Shown here in pieces: positions 1 through 8,291 of a DNA stretch of 33,741 nt (position 1 is the first letter of the stretch; the number at the start of each line of letters is the position of its first letter). The DNA is from DASSBQ01 sp035250505. Lineage in GTDB: Bacteria > Nitrospirota > Nitrospiria > Nitrospirales > Nitrospiraceae. The position numbers were made by a program, and so were the translations under genes. Where the stretch lies: the NCBI GenBank assembly GCA_035250505.1, contig DATFFC010000128.1, forward strand, positions 1-33,741, read 5' to 3'. The notes under the pieces were generated by a model that was not told where the DNA came from, did not search any database, and saw only the letters and a list, made by a program, of their open reading frames with translations.

Positions 1-1537
1 CGGCCAAGGCTAGAGCGCCGAGGCCGAGAAGCAATCCGAACATGGTGGTCCAATGCAAGAGGAGATTGTCGGTCAACAGTTCCTCACCGGTGAAACTAAC
101 CAGGATCATCGCCGGCCAAAAACATAGAAGCATCCAGGCGATGCCGATACGGCCGATCGATTCTCGACCGCAAACCGGGACAATGACATTCTTCACGACG
201 ATCCAGAGGAGCCAGGCGCAGGCGGCCAGCAATGGAATGACCGGTCCAATTCCGCCCTTGAGCAGAATGTCGAGAAAGAGATTGTGAGCGGTTTGGTAAT
301 TGAGATTTTGTGCGTCATAGGGAAGGCCCATGACCTCTTCGACGAATCGCCGCCGATCATACCCGATACCCATGACCACAGTGCCCGGATGATGTAGTAG
401 ATATCGAAGGGTCTGACCCCAGATCCACACCCGAATCTGAAGGTTCTTCACGGACCGTCTCGTCCGAGGGTCGTCTTCTGCCACCGGCGAGACCTCTCCG
501 CTCGCAGTCCGCTCGAGTTCCAGCGGGCCGGCCAGTGTTTCCTCGAGTCGGTCGATCATCGGCAGCGCCGTGATGAGAGGGCCGTGCAGCAATAGAACTG
601 CCATCGGAGCCAGCATCAGCACGGCGGCACAGACCACGCGCCGTCGTTTGCTCAGATAGTCTCCCGGATTAAGGACCAACAGCAGCAGTAAGATGATCAT
701 GGCCGCAGCGAGCAGGACCAGACTCGTGCGCGAGCCGGTCAAGAGGATTCCTTCCAGGATGAACGGACCGAGTGCGACAGCCTGGCCAGCGGCATAGCGG
801 CGATCGATGAGTCCGTCCCAACCTTTGAACAAGGCCAGACAGAGGCTGAATACCAGAATAAACACCAAATACATGCCGTAGGCCGTGTGGCCCATCGTAT
901 CCGATCGCACGGCGATTCCGTCCCACGTCAGCACCTCGCCCAGCAAGCCCATAGCAAAAAACTGTGAGGCGCCGTCGACATACACGTTCGCGTATCTTCC
1001 ATCCATCGCCTGCCACAGTCTGAGCGAGGAATAGAGGAGCGTGCCGCCGGCGACCAGGGGCAGTAAATAACTGACGAGTTTGATCACCTGAACGGGTCTG
1101 CGCAGCGCTAACAGCGTCGTCAGAGGCAGAGGTGCCAGGTACAGGAACCATTTCGCGAGCAGTAGCCATCCCGTTGCCTGTAGAGACCAGAAACGGATAG
1201 AGTTCACCACCAGACTCAAGACGAGGCCGGCGACCGACAAGCCGAGCAACAGCACCGGGATATTCCATGCCTGCCATTCCGCCATATACCATCCGCTTGC
1301 CATCGAGGCGAACGTGCCTCGGCTGGTCCATACGACCCAAACCCATGTTGCTACCAGAAAGGGAACAACAGGGTGGACCACCAATCCTCCGGCAATCCGG
1401 AACTTGAACAATAGAGGAGAGAGGAGGAGAAACGCGAGTATTCCAAGCCCGAGCAGATCGGAGCGGGGCGTGCCGGGTGATCCCGTACTGACCGCATCGC
1501 GCGGGGCGCGGCTATAACCGCTCCACCGCTTATTCAT
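1..1537 (-). CDS. O-antigen polymerase/ligase family membrane protein, C-terminus off window
   Basis: This reading frame is open through the window edge, giving at least 512 codons with no stop, so the C-terminus is missing. It encodes many hydrophobic helices (for example FLVATWVWVVW, ILLLLLVLNPGD and MLAPMAVLLLHG), a large soluble loop from about DRLEETLAGP to GYDRRRFVEE, and the family HN motif TAHNLFLDILLKGGIGP with H418. These features define the Wzy_C/O-antigen ligase family. ATG at 1537, overlapping the preceding glycosyltransferase by eight bases, without a clear ribosome-binding site. It is the second such gene in the locus (the other is at 26953-28263). Polymerase and ligase roles cannot be separated by sequence. 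Confidence 0.8.
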   Translation of the reverse strand, partial: MNKRWSGYSRAPRDAVSTGSPGTPRSDLLGLGILAFLLLSPLLFKFRIAGGLVVHPVVPFLVATWVWVVWTSRGTFASMASGWYMAEWQAWNIPVLLLGLSVAGLVLSLVVNSIRFWSLQATGWLLLAKWFLYLAPLPLTTLLALRRPVQVIKLVSYLLPLVAGGTLLYSSLRLWQAMDGRYANVYVDGASQFFAMGLLGEVLTWDGIAVRSDTMGHTAYGMYLVFILVFSLCLALFKGWDGLIDRRYAAGQAVALGPFILEGILLTGSRTSLVLLAAAMIILLLLLVLNPGDYLSKRRRVVCAAVLMLAPMAVLLLHGPLITALPMIDRLEETLAGPLELERTASGEVSPVAEDDPRTRRSVKNLQIRVWIWGQTLRYLLHHPGTVVMGIGYDRRRFVEEVMGLPYDAQNLNYQTAHNLFLDILLKGGIGPVIPLLAACAWLLWIVVKNVIVPVCGRESIGRIGIAWMLLCFWPAMILVSFTGEELLTDNLLLHWTTMFGLLLGLGALALA

Positions 1538-2747
1538 CGCGAAGGACCAATTCATAGACACGTTCCAGATCTGCGAGATGGCGCTCAAGGGATCGTGGGT
1601 TGCTCCAATACCGGCCATAGGCCGCTTCACCCATTCGTCGGACGAGATCCCGGTCCTGTAGCCGTTCCATCACGGATTGGAGATCCCGGTCATCGCCGCT
1701 TCGAAAATAGAGCCCGGTTTCACCGTCGATGACCAGGTCGCGAGCCGCACAGGAGTCGGCCACGACCGCCGGAATCCCCAAGGCCGCCGCCTCCAATATG
1801 ACCAATGGTTCTCCTTCATACCACAACGATGGAAAGATCAATGCCCGTGCTTGAGCGATCTCCTTGAGCACCGCATCACGGGATAGCCATCCCGTAACCG
1901 TCGCACCAGGTGCCAGTCGGCGAATGTCCGTTACGCTCTCTCCATCTCCAATGAATTTGACGCTCCAGCCGGTTCGCCCGGCTACGGACGCGAGAAGATG
2001 CGGTCCCTTTTCCCGGGACATGCGCCCTACCATAACATAGGCGCTATTGTCGGCCGGGGCGGCCGGAGTCGTCCGAATCACGCCGATCATGTTGGGGACG
2101 GGATGGATGCGGATACCGGCGGGAAGAAAAGGCTCCAGGACACGACGGCTGAAGTCCGACACCACGACGACATGCTTCACGGCATCCGGAAGCAACCCCC
2201 ATCGTCGTTGCACACTGTGCCGGACAACGCGCCATAGCTTTTGGCCATACCCACGGCGATCGCAGGATTCCATGACACAGGCAAGGGACAAGGGCCTGAG
2301 GCGGCAGATTTCATCTCGGGAATGATTATAAAAGCCCCCATTCGGACAGACCGATACGTAATCATGGAATGTGCACACCACCTTGGCCCCCAAGGAAAGA
2401 GCGGTGCGAACGACGCTGGAAGAAAGCGCCTTGTCCCACCCATGTACATGAACCACGGTCCGGCTCAGATCCATGGAACGAAGTGCCTCGGCCATCATAC
2501 GAGCCGCTTTTACATTCCAAATACCCTGCACTACGGCTCTGGTTCGCCGTGGATCATCCGCGATGGCTTGTTGTCCGGTGCAGATCACTTTCACCGGACC
2601 GGACGCGATCTCTGCACCGACCGGGCCGACCCCCGCAAATACGGTGACCGCATGCCCTTGTCTAGCCAACCCACTTGCGCTCGTGAGCGCGACGGCGGCA
2701 TTTCCTCCGCTCACATGGGCGAAATCGCTGACGATGATGATATTCAC
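1530..2747 (-). CDS. Glycosyltransferase, GT4 family
   Basis: Predicted 405-residue GT-B retaining glycosyltransferase. The GTG start at 2747 gives VNIIIVSDFAHVSGGNAAVAL, the usual N-terminus; the longer frame to 2906 overlaps the previous gene and is rejected. A GGAA lies five bases upstream. The linker HVHGWDKALSSSVVRTAL and CTFHDYVSVCPNGG is characteristic, and the donor site is EGEPLVILEAAALGIP, with the E-x7-E pair at 311 and 319. The stop overlaps the next gene's start by eight bases. Donor sugar unknown. Confidence 0.85.
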   Translation of the reverse strand: MNIIIVSDFAHVSGGNAAVALTSASGLARQGHAVTVFAGVGPVGAEIASGPVKVICTGQQAIADDPRRTRAVVQGIWNVKAARMMAEALRSMDLSRTVVHVHGWDKALSSSVVRTALSLGAKVVCTFHDYVSVCPNGGFYNHSRDEICRLRPLSLACVMESCDRRGYGQKLWRVVRHSVQRRWGLLPDAVKHVVVVSDFSRRVLEPFLPAGIRIHPVPNMIGVIRTTPAAPADNSAYVMVGRMSREKGPHLLASVAGRTGWSVKFIGDGESVTDIRRLAPGATVTGWLSRDAVLKEIAQARALIFPSLWYEGEPLVILEAAALGIPAVVADSCAARDLVIDGETGLYFRSGDDRDLQSVMERLQDRDLVRRMGEAAYGRYWSNPRSLERHLADLERVYELVLRDE

Positions 2748-2784
2748 TGGTGTTCCGGAATTGCCTCCAGCGGTCTCTACCCGA

Positions 2785-3945
2785 CTATAACTCCAGAGAA
2801 GTACAGATGGCCTGGACTCGTCGCTCCCAGTCATGCAAGGCGGCATAGCGTCGCAATGTCGTCTTGTCCGGCGGCTCAGCAATCGCCCGTTCAACAGCCA
2901 GGACAAACCCGTCCGTCCCTTTACACAGCAGAGCCGGGCTGTCCAGATAAGTCAACTCTTCCCACTCGACCGCCACCACGGGCAGCCCGGACGCCAGATA
3001 TTCGTACAGTTTGAGAGGATGAATGCTCCGGACCAGCTTCTCGTGATTGGCCACATCGAACGGAATGAGGCCGACGTCGGCATGGCGCATGTATGCCGGA
3101 AGATCCGCATAGGATCGGCGCCCCAACAGATGAACGTTCGGTCGTGGCCGCAGTCGTTGCCTGGCCAGCTCGTGTGGGCCGATAAAGACAAACGATACGG
3201 CGGGCAATCGACCCGCTATCTCGTCCATCAACCGATAATCAAACCAGATGTCCATGGCCCCGACGTACAGCGCGATCGGCCGTGGAATCATCCTGTACTC
3301 CGCCGGAACTGCGTGCACACCATCGCTGAAGTGAGCGTAGTTCACACCGTTCGGCAGATAAGCCATGCGCTTCGGCGCCATGTCCTTGACATGGCCTTCC
3401 AAGCTTCTTGCCGTATAGACGATGAGGTCCGCCCAGCGAGCCACGTCTCTTTCAAGAGCCAGCACCGCCGGCGTCGATTTAGCGAAGCCCGCAAGATTGT
3501 CGTTAACGCGATACATGCTTTTCCGATGGTCGCACTGTTGCATCCATCCAAGATGCACGACGCTGTCGCAATACAGAAGATCGACGGTGTCGAATCCGTT
3601 GCGGCGAAGGACGTGAGCGAGAGGCGGCCAGCTGAATCGCGACCACCCTCGTGCGACCCATTCGGCGCTGAGAAGCGGCTTATTGTTCGGCGTGAAGAAA
3701 GCCCCGGGAACATATGTCCAGAGACGGCCGCCACAATCGGTCCGGCCTCCGGCGGAATAGATGCCGTATCGCCGGCGCACATCGGTTAAATTTGCATTCA
3801 CCAGATGCCACGGAGAAAGAGGATCGGAGATAAATCCGACGTCCCAGCCGGCCCGCACGAACCCTCGAGCCAATTGATGGCTGCCGACCTGAAACGGCGA
3901 ATGCCAATAATTCGAAGTGGCCATCAGCAGACGCCGTCGTCTCAT
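2785..3945 (-). CDS. Glycosyltransferase, GT-B
   Basis: Predicted 386-residue glycosyltransferase. The N-terminus WHSPFQVGSHQLARGFVRAG is a nucleotide-sugar-binding loop and helix, and the sequence continues VGFISDPLSPWHL, as in TuaH/WcaI-like transferases that modify anionic polymers. The second domain holds ALYVGAMDIWFD and SIHPLKLYEYLASGLPVVAV, where Lys-Leu-x-Glu-Tyr is the conserved donor-binding helix. ATG start with AGGAT a few bases upstream, 42 bases after the methyltransferase. Several sugars are possible. Confidence 0.8.
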   Translation of the reverse strand: MRRRRLLMATSNYWHSPFQVGSHQLARGFVRAGWDVGFISDPLSPWHLVNANLTDVRRRYGIYSAGGRTDCGGRLWTYVPGAFFTPNNKPLLSAEWVARGWSRFSWPPLAHVLRRNGFDTVDLLYCDSVVHLGWMQQCDHRKSMYRVNDNLAGFAKSTPAVLALERDVARWADLIVYTARSLEGHVKDMAPKRMAYLPNGVNYAHFSDGVHAVPAEYRMIPRPIALYVGAMDIWFDYRLMDEIAGRLPAVSFVFIGPHELARQRLRPRPNVHLLGRRSYADLPAYMRHADVGLIPFDVANHEKLVRSIHPLKLYEYLASGLPVVAVEWEELTYLDSPALLCKGTDGFVLAVERAIAEPPDKTTLRRYAALHDWERRVQAICTSLEL

Positions 3946-3987
3946 AGATCCTGTGCTTGGCGGGCCGCGCCATCGGTAGCCGGCTGC

Positions 3988-4785
3988 TTACTTTCCGGCC
4001 TTGATCGCAATGAACCATCCCCACCTGTCGGGAAACCACGGGCGAATCCAATCGGGAAATCGATTGTAATCATAGGGAGTCAGGAATTGCCTGGTCTCGA
4101 ACGTTGAGAAATCCGCCCATAACGTTTTCAGCTCCGCCGTGGTGTAGGCCTTCGTACCGGGACTTTCCATGTGATGGGCGACACAATGTTTCCACGATCG
4201 CCACGGCTTGCCCGCCAGCAGCGCGTGTTTCACCCACAGCTTGAACACGACGAGTGATCGCCGGGCATACATCATCCCGATAAAGGTTCCTTGTGGCTTC
4301 AACACACGCCGGATTTCCCGAATGATTCGATCAGGGTGAGCGGAATGGTGGATGACGCCCCAAGAATAGACGATATCGAAAAAACTGTCGGGGAAAGGCA
4401 ATTCCTCCGCGTCCACGCGCTGTAAGACCGAATGACAGCCGTGGAGGGCCAAGTGCGCCTTCGTTGTTTCAATCGCCTTATCGGTCAAATCGACCCCGTA
4501 GCAGACGGCGCCTCCCCTGGCCCATTGCACATGATCGGTTCCGGCCCCGACGCCCACTTCCAGCATGGTCTTGCCCCTATGTCTGGTGAATTGAGCGACG
4601 GCGTGAATACAGGGTTCGAGCCTGTACCGGTGATCTTCAATCCGCTCGAACCATTCGCGCGTCAGTTCTTCTCTTTCGCCGACAATGCACCTTGCCGTGC
4701 CGCATGCTTCCGCGTTCCAGTACCGGCGCACATCCTCATTTTCCTTGTGGTCCATCGCTCTGTCAGGCATCTCGCCGCTCGTCAT
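3988..4785 (-). CDS. Class I SAM-dependent methyltransferase
   Basis: Predicted 265-residue methyltransferase. The SAM loop is LEVGVGAGTDHV at 75-86, followed by GVDLTDKAIETTKAHL (motif II with the ribose-binding Asp), DAEELPFPDSFFDIVYSWGV and IREIRRVLKPQGTF. It has a C-terminal extension of about 90 residues with no clear domain. The ATG at 4785 overlaps the upstream stop as ATGA; an internal ATG at 4755 is an alternative. A sugar or lipid-carrier O-methyltransferase role fits the context; the substrate is unknown. Confidence 0.82.
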   Translation of the reverse strand: MTSGEMPDRAMDHKENEDVRRYWNAEACGTARCIVGEREELTREWFERIEDHRYRLEPCIHAVAQFTRHRGKTMLEVGVGAGTDHVQWARGGAVCYGVDLTDKAIETTKAHLALHGCHSVLQRVDAEELPFPDSFFDIVYSWGVIHHSAHPDRIIREIRRVLKPQGTFIGMMYARRSLVVFKLWVKHALLAGKPWRSWKHCVAHHMESPGTKAYTTAELKTLWADFSTFETRQFLTPYDYNRFPDWIRPWFPDRWGWFIAIKAGK

Positions 4786-6110
4786 CCCTTCACGGCGCCG
4801 AGATCCCTTGCGGCCGCCGCACAGAGGGTGTTCCAGAATGCGGGCCGCACCTTGGTCGCGTCATGGTTGGCCTGTGCCACCAGTCGCGCTCTACGGCCCA
4901 GTCTTGCACGAAGCGTCTCATCATCGATGAGCAGCCTCAGTGCCGCTGCAACGTCGGCAGTACCCGCGCAGCACACCACGTAGCCCCATCCTTCCCGGCG
5001 CGCATAATCGGCTGTCGCCACATCAGCCGGTGCATAGACCAAGACCGGCGTGCCCGACATCATATAGGCCGGCGCCTTCGTCGGCAGCGAGAGTCGGATA
5101 TAGCGGGCGCTATGCGGATCGAAATTGTACGGTAACACGAGCAAATCGGCGCCGGCCAACAGTTGAGCGATGGTGGCCGGGTCCGGCGGTCCTTTGAGAC
5201 ACAGGATGTGGTCGGGAATCTTGCAGGCACGCAGATACGAGGATTCATGTCGCGGAGCGTGAATCTCCAGCCGAATAGCCGTGCCGGCAGCCGACAGCTC
5301 GGCCACCGCGCGTGCCACATCCAGAAGACTCTGCTCCTGAGCACCCCGCACGATGGATCCCACATAACGGACCACAAAGGGCTCATTGGCCTTCCACGCC
5401 GTTCGAGAATAAGGTAGCCAGCGCTCGGTATCGAGCGCATTCTGAAAGGCAAGGAACTTGTAGCCATAGCGTCGCTCATATTGCCGGCACATCGGCTCAC
5501 AGATCGCCAATCTGGCGGTTGCCATGGCCAGTACCCGCTTGAGCTCGTGACGCAGGACCGGTCCCACGATCGGCGCCAGCCACCCCCTCTGGTACACAAT
5601 AGCCGGCCAGTCATCCATCATATGCACGACCAATGGAATCTGGAACCTCTCGACGAGCAGTCTCGTCAAGTGGAGCTGTTCGAGAGAGCCGAGAAAGGTA
5701 TAGAGCAGAGTGGGCCGAAAGTCTTCGATCCAAGCCTTGAGCCGATCCGTTAGGCAAGCATACTTCGGCACTCCCTCTCCCATCGCGCGTTTGAGCAGGC
5801 CGAGCCATCGTCCACCCTGCGAGTTCACCTCCCAAAGACCGCCTTTCGTAGGGCGCGCATCATCCGTTTTGATGCGCCCGTACCACCGTCGCGCCAGAGA
5901 AAACGGCCACCGCCATCGGATCTCCTCTTCCGACAGACGGTAGAACCGTCTGCAGACACTGTGGTCCTCCGGCATGCGATCTTCGTGCACATTCGCTATT
6001 CGGTCGCTCGGCCACCCGCGAAAGAGATTCGTCAGTGTGATACCCCCGCCGTTCACCAGATTGAAGTTGTTCGACGTGACCACGAGGAGCCTTGGCAATT
6101 CAGCATTCAC
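4782..6110 (-). CDS. Glycosyltransferase, GT-B (GT4-like)
   Basis: Predicted 442-residue glycosyltransferase. The N-terminus, MNAELPRLLVVTSNNFNLVNGGGITLTN, has the first Rossmann strand and a GGG donor-site loop. The linker contains VVHMMDDWP, and the C-terminal domain has VRYVGSIVRG, LLVLPYNFD and LSLPTKAPAYMMSGTPVLVY, the last in the position of the GT4 donor motif, although it lacks the usual ExxGL pattern. GTG start in a GTGA overlap with the methyltransferase upstream; ATGA overlap downstream. Specificity cannot be read from sequence. Confidence 0.78.
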   Translation of the reverse strand: MNAELPRLLVVTSNNFNLVNGGGITLTNLFRGWPSDRIANVHEDRMPEDHSVCRRFYRLSEEEIRWRWPFSLARRWYGRIKTDDARPTKGGLWEVNSQGGRWLGLLKRAMGEGVPKYACLTDRLKAWIEDFRPTLLYTFLGSLEQLHLTRLLVERFQIPLVVHMMDDWPAIVYQRGWLAPIVGPVLRHELKRVLAMATARLAICEPMCRQYERRYGYKFLAFQNALDTERWLPYSRTAWKANEPFVVRYVGSIVRGAQEQSLLDVARAVAELSAAGTAIRLEIHAPRHESSYLRACKIPDHILCLKGPPDPATIAQLLAGADLLVLPYNFDPHSARYIRLSLPTKAPAYMMSGTPVLVYAPADVATADYARREGWGYVVCCAGTADVAAALRLLIDDETLRARLGRRARLVAQANHDATKVRPAFWNTLCAAAARDLGAVKG

Positions 6111-6964
6111 GGCCGGCTCGTTTCACTTTCACGACGTTCAAGGAAAAACATCCAATCGGCCGCCCAACTGAAAGGCAATGCATCGGCAAGTCGTCCATTG
6201 AAGCGGTAGAGAATCTCCCTAAACGGTAATCGCTTCAACACATGATCAAGATATGGCCCGCACAGCAGGGTTCTGGCACGCCGGTCCACGATGACGAAGC
6301 CGGCTCGGTGAAACAGCTGCTCGAGCCTTCGCCTGCGAAAGAATTGAATATGGCCGGAATCAACGTTCAGGAATCCAACCGTTTCCCGCTGCCGGCCGTC
6401 CTCAGCATCATCTTTCTTATCAAGATGGTGATTCGATGAAGGCCCAAGAAGGTGATGAACTCTCCGCATCCACTGATCAACGCCGAACCGCTTGAGCCTG
6501 CGCTCAAGCGAACAACAGAGCTCATACGAGCCATAGCCGTTCGGCGTGGTAATGATGACGGCGCCCTGAGGAACGACTAAGCTCCTCACGCAGTGGAGAA
6601 ACGCTTCCGGATTCGCGAGGTGCTCAAGGACTTCCGAACAAATCACGACATCGAATTGCATTCCCTCCTCCAACAGTTGCTCGACGGACACGGACTTAAA
6701 CGTCAAGTTTGGCAATGGATAGCGAATGCATGCCTGTTCGATGGAAGGAGCATGAATATCACTTCCGAGGACAGTATGTCCCAATAAAGCGAGGGGATAG
6801 GTGACCAAGGCCCCGGTCCCGCAGCCATAATCGAGCATTCTCAGTCGTGACACGCCTCTTCGCTTGGCATACATGTCGATCCACTGGCGAAACACGACCC
6901 AGCGTTTGCGGATGCCGTATGAGTCTTCTTCCAAAAGTGTCTGGTCACTTGCAGCGTCAATCAC
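6107..6964 (-). CDS. Class I SAM-dependent methyltransferase
   Basis: Predicted 285-residue methyltransferase. The SAM-binding motif MLDYGCGTGALV starts at residue 43, followed by an acidic SDIHAP (motif II), VVICSEVLEHLANPE and VIITTPNGYG, a layout shared with UbiG-like and sugar O-methyltransferases. The C-terminal third is basic, has no clear domain and could contact membrane or glycan. GTG start overlapping the previous gene by eight bases; the stop forms a GTGA overlap with the next. Probably O-methylates a sugar of the repeat unit or caps the chain; substrate unknown. Confidence 0.8.
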   Translation of the reverse strand: MIDAASDQTLLEEDSYGIRKRWVVFRQWIDMYAKRRGVSRLRMLDYGCGTGALVTYPLALLGHTVLGSDIHAPSIEQACIRYPLPNLTFKSVSVEQLLEEGMQFDVVICSEVLEHLANPEAFLHCVRSLVVPQGAVIITTPNGYGSYELCCSLERRLKRFGVDQWMRRVHHLLGPSSNHHLDKKDDAEDGRQRETVGFLNVDSGHIQFFRRRRLEQLFHRAGFVIVDRRARTLLCGPYLDHVLKRLPFREILYRFNGRLADALPFSWAADWMFFLERRESETSRP

Positions 6965-8291
6965 GTTCGCTCAAATGGTGTTCCGAGAAGTCGTTCTTCC
7001 CGGTTGGAATGGCGGCCTCTCTTGTCGAACGTGGGCCGCCTGAATGCAGCCGGTTCATGGCAAGCACTTCGCCGTAGAGATCGATATATCGGGCGACTTG
7101 GAGATCCTCTCCGTACTCACGTTCGGCCAAGGCTCGGCATTCCGTGCTCAAGGCCATCCGCCGCAAGCGGTCGGAAAGAATCCATTGAATCCCATACGCC
7201 AGGTCTCTTGCATCACGCTCTTTCGCAAGATAGCCGGTTTCCAGGTGCCGCACGATATCGGACACGCCTCCCACTCCAAAAGCGACGCTGGGGGTACCTG
7301 ACGCGGTCGCTTCGAGCAAGGATAGAGGAAGATTGTCCGCCAAAGTCGGGGACACGAATACGTCGGCCGCCACATAACACTGATGCATCTTACTTGCCGG
7401 CAGAAAGCCCACCTCCCGCACCGAGAACGCCTGATCATAATCCCGAAACATCCCTCGGCTTCCCACTACGAGGAGCCAGGGGCGGACCTTCGTATCCAGG
7501 AATCGGAGCGCCTCTTTGAAATACGCAGACCCTTTGCGGGACGCGCCCGCTATCGTGTCGGCAAAGACGATCACCATGATCACGGTCGCGTCGCTTGGTA
7601 TGGATAGTTCCTGCCGAGCTTGCTGCTGAATCCCGGGACAGAACTCCGACAGGTCTATCCCGTATGGAATGCGTCGCACGTCACAGCCTTCGAACAACGG
7701 GCTCGCTCGAACCATGCCGCAAAGCCAGTCGGACGGCGCGACGACGGAGATTCTTGAATTCCGATAGCTCTCCCTCTTGCGGCGCCAAAGGAACGCCGTG
7801 GTATCAATGGCAAGTTCCGGATACTCGCGAAGATTCGGACAATGCCCACAACCCAATCGCCACCGGTCACAGTCATAGGTATACGAGCAATGTCCCGTCA
7901 ATGCCCACGTATCATGCAGCGTCCACACCAGCGGCGCCAGCTTCGATAACGCCGGCAAGATTGTGAAAGAAAAGAAGTTTCCATGAAGATTGTGCAGGTG
8001 GATGATATCCGCGTTTCTCACAAAGGGATGGTCAAGAAATCTATTCTTCATGGGTTGGAGCAGGTATTGAAGTCCCGTCCACGTTTCACACTTGAGCAGC
8101 GCACGCTCGCATAGCTTCCCCAGGAGCGTCCGAGGAAAGCCGATCCGGTCAATGTCCGGACGCTGTTCGACCTGTTGATTCACCACCATCGAAGAAGCAT
8201 GCTGCGCTCTTAACAGCCCCTGGTGTAAGTGAAAGGACGCCCGTGCCGCGCCCCCGCTGTTGTCGGCGGTGCCGATATGGACAATCTTCAC
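6957..8291 (-). CDS. Glycosyltransferase, GT4-like (WcaC type)
   Basis: Predicted 444-residue GT-B glycosyltransferase of the cytoplasmic membrane face. The start is a GTG at 8291 in a GTGA overlap with the upstream gene; it yields VKIVHIGTADNSGGAARASF, the standard N-terminus with a nucleotide-sugar-binding GGAAR. A Cys-rich segment follows (HDTWALTGHCSYTYDC at 126-141 and CGHC at 148-151), common in WcaC-like capsule transferases. The C-terminal donor site reads DNLPLSLLEATASGTPSVAF, an E-containing GT4 motif. The longer frame to 8513 runs through the upstream gene and is rejected. Donor and acceptor sugars are unknown. Confidence 0.82.
   Translation of the reverse strand: MKIVHIGTADNSGGAARASFHLHQGLLRAQHASSMVVNQQVEQRPDIDRIGFPRTLLGKLCERALLKCETWTGLQYLLQPMKNRFLDHPFVRNADIIHLHNLHGNFFSFTILPALSKLAPLVWTLHDTWALTGHCSYTYDCDRWRLGCGHCPNLREYPELAIDTTAFLWRRKRESYRNSRISVVAPSDWLCGMVRASPLFEGCDVRRIPYGIDLSEFCPGIQQQARQELSIPSDATVIMVIVFADTIAGASRKGSAYFKEALRFLDTKVRPWLLVVGSRGMFRDYDQAFSVREVGFLPASKMHQCYVAADVFVSPTLADNLPLSLLEATASGTPSVAFGVGGVSDIVRHLETGYLAKERDARDLAYGIQWILSDRLRRMALSTECRALAEREYGEDLQVARYIDLYGEVLAMNRLHSGGPRSTREAAIPTGKNDFSEHHLSERD

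Noticed and set aside
669..1346. Minus-strand open frame of 225 codons
   Set aside because: It is a shifted frame inside the polymerase/ligase gene at 1-1537; the real frame gives hydrophobic helices and the HN motif while this one is Arg/Gly-rich.
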